From Selaginella tamariscina (lineage: Eukaryota > Streptophyta > Lycopodiopsida > Selaginellales > Selaginellaceae), in assembly GCA_003024785.1 (NCBI GenBank), contig PUQB01000016.1:648501-712500 (forward strand): a stretch of DNA of 64,000 bases, written 5' to 3'. The notes under the pieces were generated by a model. That model did no database searches and was not told the origin of the DNA. It saw only the letters and a program-made list of their open reading frames with translations. The position numbers were made by a program, and so were the translations under genes. Below, in pieces: positions 22,256 to 35,352 of the stretch; position 1 is the stretch's first letter, and every line of letters begins with the position of its first letter.

Positions 22256-24291
22256 AGTGTTGACAACAATAATAAGGCCCAACCATTACCTTTAATCGAC
22301 TGCATCGTATGTTACCTTTTGTAGTGCCCCTCGGCATTGTTGAATTTCACCTGGATCCATCAAATTAATTTTGTTGATGAAGTCAAGAGAGGGATGAACT
22401 TCACCAAATTCCAACACCGTAACTCCCTGCATTTCACTGAATCCAGCTTCAGCTTTCATAACGTCGCTAAGCACATAAGTAAAAACTAACTCTCGCTGGA
22501 ACTTGCGGCCGATGCCAATCTTGGCCCCAGTGCTAAACCAGTATCCATGGCTGTCTTTTTCGCCTTCCTCTCCCAAGGAGCAACAATGATCTGGACGCCT
22601 TGAACTTGCAATGCGTTATCCGCTCTCTTCACCAACACTGCATCAACGGCTTTCGCATTATACTCTGGAAGAAAAAGGATCCCTGCGTCCAATTCCTTAT
22701 CCGACATGCAGAGATTGTGGCAGCTACATCTGACGACTTGTATCGTTTAACATGTGCAAACTGCATACCGTTGAAAGATCGCTGAATTTGGATGCAGTCA
22801 ATAGTGATGCCCCAACAAACCAGCCCATTCTAGCAGGATTTCCCTGCTTGAATCCAACAAAATGCCTGCGGACCATATACTTACTCGCTCCATGAGCTCC
22901 TGTGCACCAGCATCTCCTGTCCAACCACTGATCTCTCTTCCTTGAGAGGTGCAACCTTACCTCCTTTTCTAGGTAGCCACACAAGAACCACACCTTGGAA
23001 TCATCTACACCCTCGTAAGTCGCATATAAAACCTCCCTGTTCAGATCAATAGTGTAGAGAGGCATCCGATCACCTCCTAGAACCCGCTCCATGACGTCTG
23101 TCGCATCATTCCCCAGTCCTCCCAGAAAATCGCCAAGGATAGCCCTCAAGGTCAACTCGCACTCACGAACCCCATAAGTCACAAATGTATCCAGCAGCCG
23201 TGGTACAAGGCCTGTGTAAAAAACCAGGTCTTGGTACACACATGAATGTGCTCCCACGGCCTCTACAAGCACAACTGAGATTAAAAGGCAGCACGGAAAC
23301 AAGCTGAAACTACTTACCCAGCCAAGTCGATAACTCTTCGTTGGTGAAAGGTTCATCACCAAATTCCAAATCCAAGTGCCTATCTGCACTTCTTCTCAGT
23401 AGGCCCGGCGTTGGAGTCCTCCGAACCGAAGCACACCACACTGCAGTGCCGGGTTCAACCGCTATGGTTAGTTGGCATCTTGCAACCTCTCTTTGGGCTT
23501 GGCTCGAGGCAGCCTTGTGCTTTTCAACATCCAGTTGGTTCGATTCATCAATCAAGAAGACTGTCTTTTCCCTCCTCATCTCCCGCTGCACCAACTTGCA
23601 AGCTCCTCAAGCGACTTGGAGATGCCGCTATCTGGACCTGTTTCGTGACATCCTCAGCATTTGCAAGTAAAGAGCGTCAAGGAGTGAGTCCACGGGATTC
23701 GCGTGAGGTTTGAGCAAAGAATGTAAACCACCTTCACTTTTCTTTCAACGTGCAAAAACCCAGCCATTGCAGCGAGCACATACGATTTTCCTCTGCCAGG
23801 AGCACTGAAACTGGATAGTAGAGAACGAACCCTTCTGTCGAATGGATTGAAGCAGCTTTTGAAACTCCTTCGGCCAACGTACTTGAATGAGCGCGGTGGA
23901 GAAAACGGGCTTGGATCGGTGGCCAAGACCAAGTCATGCCCACGCTGAGGGTCTGCAAGGTCGTCCTCTGTCAAGTTCTGGAATGCCCTGTGAGTTTTAC
24001 TGAAGGTCCCAAGAACTCAGGATCCGCTCGAGACGGGAGGCTACTAGATAGACTGCACAAAGATATCAACCCATGTGGGTAGGTGTGAACAATCTAATTA
24101 CCTTGTCGACCAATTTTTGGATCTCCTTCGCCGAGCAGAAGAAACGATTTCAAAGAATTGAATCCCCTTGCCTGGAGAGATTCATCCGAGCTCCTCAAAA
24201 TAGGGGAAGGAAACAACGTGGCGAACAGTACCTTTGGCCCATATTCCTTATCTGGATTACTGAGAATGTCCCTCGCGCTTACGGAGGCCAT
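22256..24291 (-). pseudogene. Crinkler/RHS-like NTPase-nuclease, copy 1
   Basis: Paralogue of the gene at 55282-57398. The minus strand shows exon 1 from the ATG at 24291 to the donor at 24101 (GTAATTAG), then a P-loop GRGKS, VVYIL, a Walker-B-like FLIDESNQLD, and a C-terminal PEYNAKAVDAVLVKR region. At several places where copy 2 is shifted (after LVLAT; at ELTLRAILGDFLGGL) copy 1 is in frame. The reverse holds before the P-loop (one T missing in a T run near 23857) and near 22809 (one base missing). The C-terminus also shifts after GALQKV, losing the Cys/His tail. As written it is broken; some breaks may be consensus errors. Confidence 0.55.
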
Positions 24292-24435
24292 CCTGCCTGC
24301 CTAAAACAATTAGGGCAAGCAGGCTAGATGCTTCCCGAATATTCTGGCATTTTGATCGAATATTCTTCTGCATCGTCTTCCCAAGGCCCTCTTTTCTAGT
24401 TTATTGATTAAATTAGAATGTTTATGTTTATTAGA

Positions 24436-24838
24436 TTAAACACTGGATTCGAGAACAGTTTTAGGGTGAAAATCCAGGACAATCACCTTGTCAAGAGCAG
24501 CAATTAACTGATTTGCATATGCAGTGTGAACCGGGTGAGTAAGATATGCATCTCGTCCTTCCGAGATCAAAAGTTGAACAGAAGATATGGGTAAAATCTT
24601 GGTGCAGATTCTCCACACTCACATCAATTCCCTATTTAAAAAATTGGATCTATGATTATACGATTATATATATTAACTTAAGTATATAGATCTTACCATT
24701 CGAAGCCTTTCATGGCTTCAATTGAAGATGGAAGAGCTTCATAACCTGCTATCAAGGATGCAATCTCTTCCTTACAATCTCCGGCTTAAATTTTGCCAGC
24801 AAGACATGCTTTAGAACATTCTTCTTACCTTCTGCCAT
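24436..24838 (-). pseudogene. Dabb (stress-responsive A/B barrel)-like, copy 1
   Basis: ATG at 24838; exon 1 24697-24838; donor GTAAG at 24692-24696; exon 2 24436-24631. Exon 2 encodes GRDAYLTHPVHTAYANQL and VIVLDF, the Dabb pattern (HP..H..F, then a KVIV-D strand). Compared with copy 2, exon 1 keeps LLAKFKP in frame but lacks one T just after it, and exon 2 begins GG where copy 2 has GGG, so the frame is broken twice. The C-terminus ends HPKTVLESSV, different from copy 2. Confidence 0.6.
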
Positions 24839-25090
24839 AAGGAAAACCCCAATCTGCATGGGGTATATGCTATAGATCATGTTTAGAATATACCATTCAA
24901 CAAATGAAACCATTAAATAAACTGTAAAACATACTTAAACACCAAGGTTAACGAAAAACAATTAAATAAACTGTTTGTTATGTTTAAGATTTTCTTTTGT
25001 AAAACATTATCTAAATGTTACAAGATGGAAATAACAAAAAAGAAAATAAAAACTAAATAGCTAATACACTACAGTTAAACTTGAAAACTG

Positions 25091-25856
25091 TCAAGCATAT
25101 GCTTTGGTGGTAACTCCATGCACAGCAGGAGCAGTGTATGTAGGAGGAATAACATGCTTCCTGGCCCTTATGTAAGAAAACAGGTATGCCTCGCTGAGCA
25201 TGAGCGTGATGAAAGTGAACGCTGCACCGGTGCCGCACAACTTGCCTCACAATCCTGCAATGATTCCTGTGTGTGGTCACCACCCTACGGAACTCGTAAG
25301 TTCCCCGGGCCGTCCCACTTATGATGAAGAGCTCAGCAATGAGGAATGTCAGCCTGCATCATAGTTCAAAGCATGCGTGCATGTGTGTGCGTGCGTGTGT
25401 GTGAGATATCATCTACATATGTAATTGTAGAAATGATAAATGGTTATAGGTAAGACTTTTCTTGACTTATAATATCATCATAGTTCGAAGCATTTGTGCG
25501 TGTGTGTGTGAGAGAGAGAGAGAGAGAGAATATCATCTACATATGTAATTGTAGAAATGACGAATGGTTGTAGGTAAGACTTTTCTTGACTTATAATATA
25601 CATATAGTTCAAAGCATGTGTGTGTATGTGAGAGAGAGAGATTATCATCTACATATTAATTGTAGAAATGATAAATGATTATAGGTGACTTTTCTTAACT
25701 TGTAATATACATCATAGTTCAAAGCATTTGTGTGTGTGTGTGAGAGAGAAAGAGAGAAAGAGAGAGATTATCATGTAATATAGAAAATAAATGGTTATAG
25801 GTAAGACTTTTCTTAACTTGTAATATATGTCATAGTTCAAAGCATTTTTGTTTGTA

Positions 25857-25916
<60 letters not shown>

Positions 25917-25982
25917 ATCTACACAGGTAATTATAGAAATGATAACTTTTCTTGACTTATAATATACATCATAGTTCATAGA

Positions 25983-26014
<32 letters not shown>

Positions 26015-26556
26015 TTATCATAGAAGTTCCATCACTACATATGTACTTGTAGAAATAATAAATGGTATGGATGTATACTTATAACAACACACACGACAGG
26101 TTCATATTTGATATGGCATATATTAGCGCCAGCTAGAAGTATGGTATATATACATACAACATCTCCAAAGATACACAGACAGACATATTCATACATATGA
26201 TATACACCCACATACATAGACTTACCAGGAGAGAATGAGCAATATGGCAGCCAAGATTCTTGCTATGCCCTTCTTCAGGTGGAAAGAACACATGCATTTA
26301 GTAAATATGGTAACGAGGAGCTGCCCAATAAGTAGCAGAATAGCCGCCGCAATCCCAGTACCCAAACCACTCCGGTAGTCACAGGTGTATGAATTCCGGG
26401 CTGCATTCTCTTGTTGAACAGTGATCTGTATGAATCTCTTCTCAGAAAAACAAAACAAGCGAGAGAGAGAGAGAAGGAGATGCATGTGAAGTGCTGCTCT
26501 CCAATGGCAAGGCCGAAAGCTACGATTTCCAACAGAAATTATCAAACTAGAGACAC
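25091..26556 (-). pseudogene. DUF1218 membrane protein, copy 1, start and donor lost
   Basis: Three exons as in copy 2. Exon 2 (about 26223-26440) gives CDYRSGLGTGIAAAILLLIG and LKKGIARILAA in frame, the conserved Cys-containing segment and third membrane helix of DUF1218. Exon 1 is damaged: the CAT that would give the start codon is gone and about 30 bp containing the first splice donor is missing. Exon 3 (25091-25360) has small gaps. The intron between exons 2 and 3 holds a minisatellite. The family includes plant cell-wall and vascular-pattern proteins. Confidence 0.7.
25356..26020 (-). repeat. intron minisatellite with (TG)n(AG)n units, copy 1
   Basis: Six units of about 105-140 bp beginning with CATAGTTCAAAGCAT at about 25363, 25480, 25601, 25710, 25830 and 25970. 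Each has a (TG)n run followed by an (AG)n run, then ATTATCATCTACATATGTAATTG-like sequence. On the minus strand each unit supplies a pyrimidine tract before TTTGAACTATGATG, and only the unit next to exon 3 ends in CAG to form the splice acceptor. Confidence 0.8.
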
Positions 26557-28280
26557 CTTTGTTTAAGAGAAAAATACATCAGAAGAAATCCTTTGTTCTT
26601 TTTACTTCGGGAAGAAGACAAAGATAAGAGATTCTTATGTGCAACCTCGCAATCCATCAGGAATATCTACTTTAAATATTACTCTTTTAATTATTGTATT
26701 ATACACGCACGTATATATGTGTAAACGGGTCAATTTTCCTTTCGGAAAGTTATATGTTTACCCCTGAAATTTGTCGTATTTACATATATATCCTAGAAGT
26801 TTAAAATTATATATATGCGTTACAAAAAGCAAATATAATAGTAATACAATATTATTAATCCTGCGACGGTCAAAGATCATATAATATAGTTTATATTTAA
26901 AATTGAAATAAAAATACCCAAATATGCAATTTTGAATAAGAAATGTTATTTATATTACACCTATATAACTTTTATTTATATTTTACTGGTAATGAAATTC
27001 CAGATTTATTATCTATAATTTATTAATTTAAATCTTAATGAAATATTTCGAAAATTCAAAATTTCATAAAATATATTCTACAAGTATTTCAATGATAAAT
27101 ACTTTATTATAAAATAATATTTATTAAGTGGGCATTAATAAATCATCTTATAAATAAGTAAATGTTAGTAAATATGTTTTGAAACCAATTACTATGAATA
27201 ATAAATCAATTATATCCTTATTGAAAAGTATATTTAAATTTTAATTTTGAAATGCAAATTTAAGACTTCTAACGGGCATCTAATTCTTTTTCTTTTCCCA
27301 TAGTGAGATGCCCACATGGGACAGCATAAAATCACACTGTGAAGGTTCTTTTGTTACAGTGTGTGAATAAAACTATCGTGTGGTTAGACTGTATATGTGT
27401 GTGCGCGCGCGTCTGTGTATATATGTGTGCGTGTGTGTATATATAGGGTACTGATGTGACTTTTATAAAGAAAGATGTCTAATGTAGCCATATAGGCTTC
27501 CATAATGGGCTCAATAATGAATGCATATATTATTAATAAAGCTGTTTAAATAAAATATGTTTTCCAATATATATGCATTTCTCTTGCTTATTTAAGCTAT
27601 ATAATCTGATTAATATGTCTATGTTAAGTTGTCAGGCTGATTTTATAATAAATATTTAAAGAATCTTCGGTGTTAAATATGGAAATAGTAATATACAATT
27701 AGTTTTTTGTTATTAAATTCAATTTGAAAAGAGTAGAGAACGACATTTCTCATATATATAATGCATACACACCATACGATGTATATGCTTACAATATTAA
27801 GTCCGCATTTACATACTATACATTATATTAATATATTATATATAGAAATATGTATACACTCTATACAAGTACATATATCTCTTTAATGTTTATATAATTG
27901 TGTGACAAGGTTTTCACCTATAAACACAATATATTTACAAAACATATAAATCATATTAAATTTAAAATTAATTAATATAAATTCAATGTATATTTAGTAA
28001 AATCGATCACTTGTTAATGAGAATCTGGGATTATATAAGAGCCAGTGTTTATTTTAACTTAATTTACAAAAGTTTATATAGGCAATATTGTCTCTAAAAG
28101 TAAATTAAATGTAAAAATATTAAAATAATGTTAATATTTACTATATATTCGTATTTTAACAATTCGATAATCTATAGTAATATATATATGTGTGAGTGTG
28201 TGTGCAAATAACAAATGGCGACTATATACAACGTATATGACTCATTTGCAAACGTGCTTAAAATCGTGTGTTTGATTTGA
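26557..28280. other. shared spacer between DUF1218 and transporter, copy 1
   Basis: AT-rich DNA with no gene. It matches 60030-62240 in copy 2 with many small gaps, including GT-rich tracts near 27390-27440 and 28185-28205. It probably holds the divergent promoters of the two genes. A 610-bp block of copy 2 (61108-61717) is absent here at about 27732. Confidence 0.6.
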
Positions 28281-28281
28281 C

Positions 28282-28289
28282 CACGTGTC
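28282..28289. promoter_or_regulatory. CACGTGTC (ABRE/G-box) upstream of transporter, copy 1
   Basis: CACGTGTC about 150 bp upstream of the transporter coding region, kept unchanged in copy 2 at 62245-62252. ACGTG-core motifs bind plant bZIP or bHLH factors. Conservation is only suggestive because the whole area is similar between copies. Confidence 0.35.
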
Positions 28290-28438
28290 GACAGTTTGCG
28301 TCTTTTACCACCACAACAAGACGTGTGTTGCGTACCATCTCTGCAAACACAGTTTAAAAAAGTAGAGATAAAGTTAATAAAGTATACTACGAATATTTGA
28401 ATCAGTATATAGAAGAGATGCTGTGGAGCGTGCAGCAG

Positions 28439-30016
28439 GCGTCCACCGAGAGCGCTGCGCCATTGCTCGTCTCATTCTCGGATACGATCGAGAATGAGAA
28501 AGACGAACGGATTGGAAATGCATACGCACCGGGAGCGGTGTTTAATGTCATTAACAGCATTGTGGGTGCGGGCATTATGGCTTTGCCTGCAACCCAGAGG
28601 GAGCTCGGTGTGTTCCTCGGGATCTTAATACTCATTGGATTTCTCCGATGCCTGTCAGATGTTGACTCGATTCTCATGTGGCTACAGTGGGGCTATGGCT
28701 TACTCGTTCGGACCGATTGGAAGAACAATGGTGCAGTGTGATTGTGAACAATTTTGGGTACCTGCATCATAGGTATGTTGGGTTGTCTTCAGGGACTGAT
28801 TCCCCTGTGTGGATATTTAATACGCAGTTAATCATGCTTAAACTCGTCCCTTAATCTAACGAGCGCCATTTTACCACGTCATATGTTATAAATCTAACGG
28901 GATTCAATAGCTTAGTATATACGAACATTTCATGGATATAACATATAAAGCTTGTTTCATATATAGCTTGCTTTACACCACATTATTGTACTGCGTTGTT
29001 TGCGAATACAAGAATATCTCTCTCCCTCCTTCCTCTTCCCTGTCTCCTCTCTCCCTCTCTCTCTCTTGAGTGTGTGGTTTTCCTCTGAATCAGGTGATGT
29101 ATTGTCCGGTACGAGCAAAGGGAGGGTACATCATACAGGCGTGCTGGAGGAATGGGGTGGTGGTTCATATTGGTGGAATGAGAGGATTTTTGTTCTCCTC
29201 GTCACAACTATACTTCTAGTTGTATTGGTTTCTACAATCAAGTTGGTAAGACACACACACACATATATATATATCAGTGTGTAATTTTGGTTTAGATTCG
29301 TTGAAGCATTCATCAGCAGTATCTGTGGTTTAGCCATGGTTTTTGATGATTACTGCTGCAATCACCATGGTTAAGCTAACACGAGGAACAGTTGAACCAC
29401 CAAGGTTATTGCCTGACGTGAAGGATGTGTTCTCCTTCTGGAAACTTTTCACTGCGGTTCCCATTATTGTTATGCTTACATTTGCCACCACAATGGTACG
29501 TCTCTCTCTCTCTCACACACATACGCACACACACACACAACGTACTTGCTAATGACATGTCATGTGCAGTTCATCTTATAGCCAACGAGCTCCATCCTTC
29601 TGTCTCAATTGAGAAAGTATGCCGAATCTCAATCTCAATATGCACGTTAGTATACATAACAATGGGAATTGGTTATCTACTATGGTGAAGCACCATTGAC
29701 GACGTACTATCGAAACTTTGACACGGACCTTGGTGTGCCATACGGGCGAGCCCTGGCCCATTGTACGGGTGGGATATGCTCTGGCATCATGCTTGTGTTC
29801 CCTTTGATCCACTTCTCACTTAGAGACAACGTCGATAAGTTGTTGTTTCCAAACTCGAGGCCCCTTTCTGAGGATTATTGGAGATTTTCACTAATCACCG
29901 TGGTTAACATTGTATTAGTGTTGGTGCTACATAATCCAGTATATGGACTGCTTTCAGTTTACTGGAGCTACTACTGGTATATGCGTGGGCTTTATATTCC
30001 CAGGGTTACTACTAAG
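28439..30016 (+). pseudogene. AVT6-like amino-acid transporter, copy 1
   Basis: Same gene as 62412-64000. Exons by alignment with copy 2: 28439-28772, 29094-29245, 29296-29495 and 29570-30016. It keeps FNVINSIVGAGIMALPATQRELG, the first membrane helix typical of the AAAP/SLC38 family. It has lost the eight or so bases holding the start codon and has gaps at about 28650, 28690 and 28765 that scramble exon 1. Exon 4 runs beyond the window's copy 2 and ends with the FTGATTGICVGFIFPG helix, after one shift. The final exon of the family is not visible before 30731. Likely dead, unless the gaps are consensus errors. Confidence 0.75.
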
Positions 30017-30730
30017 GTAATGTGTGTGTGTGAAAAATGCTACTTTGTAGGAAATATATCATAAATGTAATTATTTATGCAATAGTTTAATACTAGAGAT
30101 AAATATATTTTATTTGGAACAACAAGATAGTTGGCATTGGAACTGTGGAAGTTCAAGATGATAATGCGTTTATGTTATAATATTGTTTAAGGATTTTATA
30201 TATATACGTAGGGTTGAACATCATTTGCAAAACATGTTGAGGTTTTTAGAATGGAATTTGAAGAGGAGTTCTACTGTATTATGGAATGTGGATGAAGTTA
30301 AAGCTGACACAGAGAATGCAAAGTACAAATAAATATTAGTACGAATTCATTAGATGATGGCATGTCTATTATGATGAATGAGGTGATTCTTTTTTTCATA
30401 AGATTGAAGTTGGGAGGGGCATCATCACAGATATAAATCCAATGGAAGATAAACTAAGGGCCTACTTTGTGAGTGTAGTTATGACAAAGGTTTTACATAA
30501 TGGTACATTGCATTCTGGATCCCTCGTAAGGTGGCGAATATTTGAATTAAGACGGTGAGATGGTTTAACATATTCAAGGTTGGATTTTAATAATAACAAC
30601 TCAAAAGGATAACTTATATTTGAAGAGGTTCCTTGCATTGGTCCTATGGTAAGAAAAAGGCAATTCATGGGTTGTAAATCTACCCTGCAAGTTTCGGCAA
30701 GAGGGTTAAGATGGGTTTCCACATCTTCGG
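30017..30730. other. no clear gene; possible retroelement relic
   Basis: A plus-strand stretch at about 30125-30160 reads KIVGIGTVEVQDDNAF, which resembles the segment before Copia integrase, but nothing downstream supports it. No other coding signal was found. The duplicated block may end within this stretch; that cannot be decided because copy 2 leaves the window. Confidence 0.25.
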
Positions 30731-32494
30731 TGTCATAGTTTTTACTATGATCCTCTTTACTTTGGACGTTGACTGTTGTTACCTACTGTACTATGTTGAC
30801 AAGCCTAGATGTAGTGAGAAACAGCCCCGCTTAGTGCACTTAGGTGTTTAGGGTAGTCCGGCCGGCTGTCCTTAGATATCTCGAGAAACTCTAAGCGAAG
30901 GTAGCACTTACCTTCTAGAAAACTCTTACCCTCGTTTTTGTGTCCCGGTTGGATTAATGGCTAGTTCCGGTGAGTTCGGCATGTCGGATATGCTTAGAAA
31001 TACCCCAGGTTTGACAGGTTAGGGTTTAGGGTCGATGGATAACTCACCAAGTATGTTCCCTCTGGGAATGAGATTTCAGTGCTAGCCCACTTATGTAAAC
31101 AGGAAAACAGGGGGGGGCCTCTGTCACATAAATAAGGTAGTATATAGGAGTGAGGGTTCCTGGGTTCATGACTGAGCTCGTTACTCTTCTCCCGGTGCAA
31201 GCTCTAGCTTGTGTCGTCAAGGCACAACCCTCTGTTGTGCCGCCCTAACTTCCAGATGCCAGGGGTACGTCCCACCTTCGGGGTAGCTTACCCTTAACGT
31301 TGGCGAATCCATGCCTGGGAGGTCTTGTCGGAATGCACGTTCCAAGAGGCAGAGGTTGAGGCTTGTCTCCAGCCTCCTCCTCCACGTCAAGCTAGGTGTA
31401 GCACTCACGGCCAAGCAAGGCACATCCGTGTCCTTGTCCAACTGTGCGTGGGATCTTGTTTGACAGGTTCATGTTACTTGGTTCCTGAGGGTTCATTGAG
31501 GGGTTCTAGAGTGGCATTTAGGAGCCACGTTTGTGGCACTTGGTGCAACTCTTGAATCTAAGGGCTATGGCATGATAGCCCACATGGGGAAGGCAGTGTC
31601 ACATGGAGATGTGACACTGGGCTAAACGTCACATGGTACAACGCCTGAGGCACGCCCTTTGGGGTTATGTCATGGGCTTGTCGCCAAGGGGTTGGATACT
31701 TAGCAAACAGACATGCTTGTGCTTGCACTAGGGTGCTAAGCCTTGGGCATCCGCTCAAGGGAGGTTAGGTCTCATAACTAGGTGTGCTTTGGCACACTTG
31801 GCTAGGGGAGTGTTCTCCTTGGAATCAAGGGTTGAACAACCTAAGCTCATTAGCAGAAGCCCTTTCGTAAGGCACTCGCAAGGTCATGTGCTTAGGGTTA
31901 TCCCAAACCTAGCCTTAGGGAGTTTGCTTAGCAAACACTCGTGTGCCTACGGCGCACACTCGTGTCCTCACTAAGTACTAGCCCTAGGTCTAGGGTATAA
32001 CTTGGCCACTCAAACCCTTAGGGGTTAGTCGTGGTTCAGGGTACCCCTTGTCGCCCTAAAGGGGTTGTACTCCCGGATGAGGGTGATTCCTCAAGGGTAA
32101 GTGACGATGCCTTAGCTCTGTCTAGGGGTATGTGTGGAACACATGTCTCCTTGATGGGGGTTAGGGCATGAGCCTGTCTAGGTCTTCTAGGGCAAGACCC
32201 TAAGTCAACTAGGGTTATCCCTCAAGGGTTTTGGGGGCAGACACTCTAGGGAGACTTAGGCTAAACCCTAAAGTCAACTAGGGTTATCCCTCAAGGGTTT
32301 TGGGGGTAGACACTCTAGGGAGACTTAGGCTAAACCCTAAGTTTCCTGTCCACTTGGGCATTAGAGTCTAACCCTAGGGGTCGTTGGGGTTGTTCTGGGA
32401 AACTTAGCGTTGCTCACACAGGGTGATGACGCCAAATGGCCACCTGGCAGCCACGTGTCGCCACGTGTTGGCCCTTTGGGTTAAAACTCTGACA
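30731..32494 (+). mobile_element. LTR family I, copy D (solo LTR)
   Basis: Starts TGTCATAGTTTTTACTATGA and ends AAAACTCTGACA, with perfect flanks TTCGG (30726-30730 and 32495-32499). Length is 1764 bp, matching the LTRs of the complete element at 39580-46792. A 65-bp unit starting GTCAACTAGGGTTATCC is present twice in tandem at about 32211-32340. Eight G form the poly-G tract near 31110. A classic solo LTR left by recombination. Confidence 0.9.
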
Positions 32495-34600
32495 TTCGGC
32501 AAGCATTGCTAGTATTTCCATAATTGATTGCTGCAAAAGAAGTGTTATCAGATGGCAAACTAGAATGAAATTATCCAATTTAGACATGCCTTTTATATGC
32601 TCACCCAAAAGCAAAGGCATAAGTTTGTATATGCTGCACTAACTAGGTGTATTGATGGAATGACCTTGGACACAGGTTATCAAAATACATCCATGGTATT
32701 TAATAAGATGGCCATTTGCTTCAAAACTTGGTACATTATATACAGGATCCCAAAGATCACATTTTACCACCGGAGGGATGAGTGGCTAGATGGAGTGCGC
32801 ACCTTAGTACATGAGAAACACTCGCCTGGTCAAAACCCACTCTTACATTATGACAGCCATAAAGATAGGCTTTTGTGGAAGCAAATGTAGACAAGATGCC
32901 TCACAAATGCCGAATCATAAATGCAAGGGTCAAGAAAAATCTCAAAGTTTTGCTTTCAATCTACACTCAAATTGAAGTTATGTGAACATGTGAACAAGTG
33001 CCTCAGTTTGATGGGGCTCCAAACAATCTGCACTAGTACCTTCAATAACATATGGAATACTCATTTTAAGAATGTGAAAACAAAACACTTTAGCTTTTCC
33101 AAGTGTGACACTTGTACATTATTAAAGACTGCATAGGCTTCTGTAAAAACCTTGATGGAGATCATTGCCATTCAAAAGAAGATGGAGGCCCACATGATTG
33201 CACAACAAATTTGTCGGTCTCAATACTATGCACACCAGTGTCACGCCCATCAAAATACCTGTACTTGATCCACGACATGATGAATCATTTAAAGACTAGC
33301 ATTCCAAAACTCATTGCAACCTCAAAGTGCCTTGGAAATATCAAAACTCCGATTTCATTGATAGGTGTGTTAACATATGAACACAATTGTGAATCATATA
33401 TACACTTTTCACTTTCATATTGGTTTAGTGACTCTAATTTCACTATTGGGTCGTTGGCCATATGTTTCAGAAATCTTCTTATGAACACGTTTGCACTTGA
33501 GGCTACTTGGGAATATGAGAGGCATTGTTAGCAGCCTGCACAAAAAATAGATGGCCCTATTGAGAATTCTGGTTTAGTGGAGGGATTTAGCTCACATAGT
33601 GTATAGTGTCTTCAACATCAAATAAGATTCCTCGTCATTTGCTTTTACAGATGGATAATTGTACAAGCGAGAACAAAAATAATAAAAATAATTTTAGTTA
33701 AGGGTTTCTCAAGCTCATACTTACTTTTATTTTCTAATATGTACTAGCATACTTGTTAATGCTTGTTGCCAAAGGTGTGTTTAAGACAATCACGCTCATT
33801 TTTTTACTGGTCACACTATTGATGCATTCTTTAATAAGGTTTCCAAGTTTACAAAAAGGACAAGTGCACTTACCTTACGCATATGATTGAAAATTGCATC
33901 TCTAAAAAAAGCTGTGCTTTACTTGTGATTGAGGTGCTAGAGTTCAAAAAGTTTTTCAAAGAGTATATCAAAGAGGGAGCAATTCTTTAACTGGTCACCT
34001 TATGTCACTATAATTCTTTTTCTCCATAAGAGATGATATACCTATTATGCAATACAAATTAGGGCCATCAAAGTAGAAGTGGTTACCGAAAAAGGGATTA
34101 ATGCTCTTCAAAAGTGAAGAGGATGAAAGCCACTTCTCCTAGAAGGACAGCCAAACCCTATTCCATTGAGTGCCCAGCTTAAGGAATAAGAGATTATTAT
34201 TAATGGCATCAAAAAATATGTGGCATAAGTTCAAAAATCGATGCAAAAGAATTCTGATAAGGTAATTGATTACTCAGAATTATATAAGCATGTGGTCGAT
34301 TATTGGGAGACTTTGTTAAGAGTTAAAAGAGCCTGTCACAAGTATAGAATTACAACACCCTTTTGGCTTGAAACAAGTGGTGAGAGGAGATTGAAATGAC
34401 ATCAATGAGTGCAGACGACATAAAAGTTAGTAATGATGTGGAAAGTGCAAACCCCACACTTTGTTGAACAAAGGAAAAAAACCTAAACCATACTTTGATT
34501 GTTGCAAGGATCTTCAAAAACTGATGATCATCCTTATTATTCCAAATGTGTCATATAACCAACCTATTTAGATGGGTCAAATTATCGACATACCTGAATT
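32495..34600 (+). pseudogene. DUF7869-like transposon-related relic
   Basis: Plus-strand pieces follow the order of a family common in mosses, ferns and other eukaryotes. First FNNIWNTHFKNV then FSFSKCDTC (about 33045-33115), next YLYLIHDMMNHLKTSIPKL with GVLTYEHNCESYIHF and DSNFTIGS (33250-33460). Then QMDNCTSENKNN (about 33645-33685) and GHTIDAFFNKVSK (about 33810-33850). The last two match the D-N and GHT-D-F-S conserved boxes as I recall the family. Stops and shifts separate all pieces. Proteins of this type are thought to come from mobile elements. It follows directly on the solo LTR. Confidence 0.5.
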
Positions 34601-35352
34601 ATCACAAAAATAGTATATAAAAAAGGCAACATGAGAAGAAAGCGAAAGATATAATGGATGCCTAGAGAAAACATGGTTCCCAATAAAAAACCCTAGCATG
34701 TTTATAAATGTTAAATCATTCGATATGGGTGGATGTAAGAAGCATTGATAAAGTCAGATTAACAAAATTGAAAGAATGTATGTTTTTGAAGCTTAAAGCA
34801 ATTATAAAAATTATAAAATATATATTTAATATTCATAATTATAATAAACTCTTTAATAATAGTACCAAATTGTTTACTTAACTATATAAATTTATAAAAA
34901 GATATGGAAGATTGACTATATAGGATTTTGTATATATATATATATTATTACTGTACAAATTTTAATTAATGTTATATTTAAATATTAATATTTTAATAAC
35001 AACATAAATATTTATATAATGTATTCATGTCTTAATAATTTTATATTAAGCATATAATTAAATATAAATAATATAACTTAATACCTTCTATTTTATAATG
35101 TTATTAATTTTTGGTTCGAATGCTATAATTTATTAAAGGGTAATTACAAAATATAATTTTAAAGAATATTCTATCTTCAACATATATTTTAAAGAATATT
35201 TTTCTTTAAACATATATTTTAAAGAATATTCCTTTAATATTAGAAAATACTAATTAAATAACTAAAATTGCTAATTATTAAGAAATGGGACCATATACAT
35301 GCCCATTTTAGTTACAACATGCATCTAGCATAATATAAAAATATTACATTAT
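34601..35352. other. AT-rich spacer, no gene
   Basis: Over 75% A+T by eye, with three near-identical copies of ATATTTTAAAGAATATT at about 35148-35235. No coding region, RNA gene or element end was recognised. Confidence 0.5.

Noticed and set aside
25860-26020. Short frames rich in Ser-Leu and Thr-His
   Set aside because: Produced by the (TG)n(AG)n runs of the intron minisatellite.
31015-31035. Telomere-like GGTTAGGGTTTAGGG in family-I LTR
   Set aside because: It recurs at the same place in several LTR copies, so it is part of the LTR and not a telomere relic.
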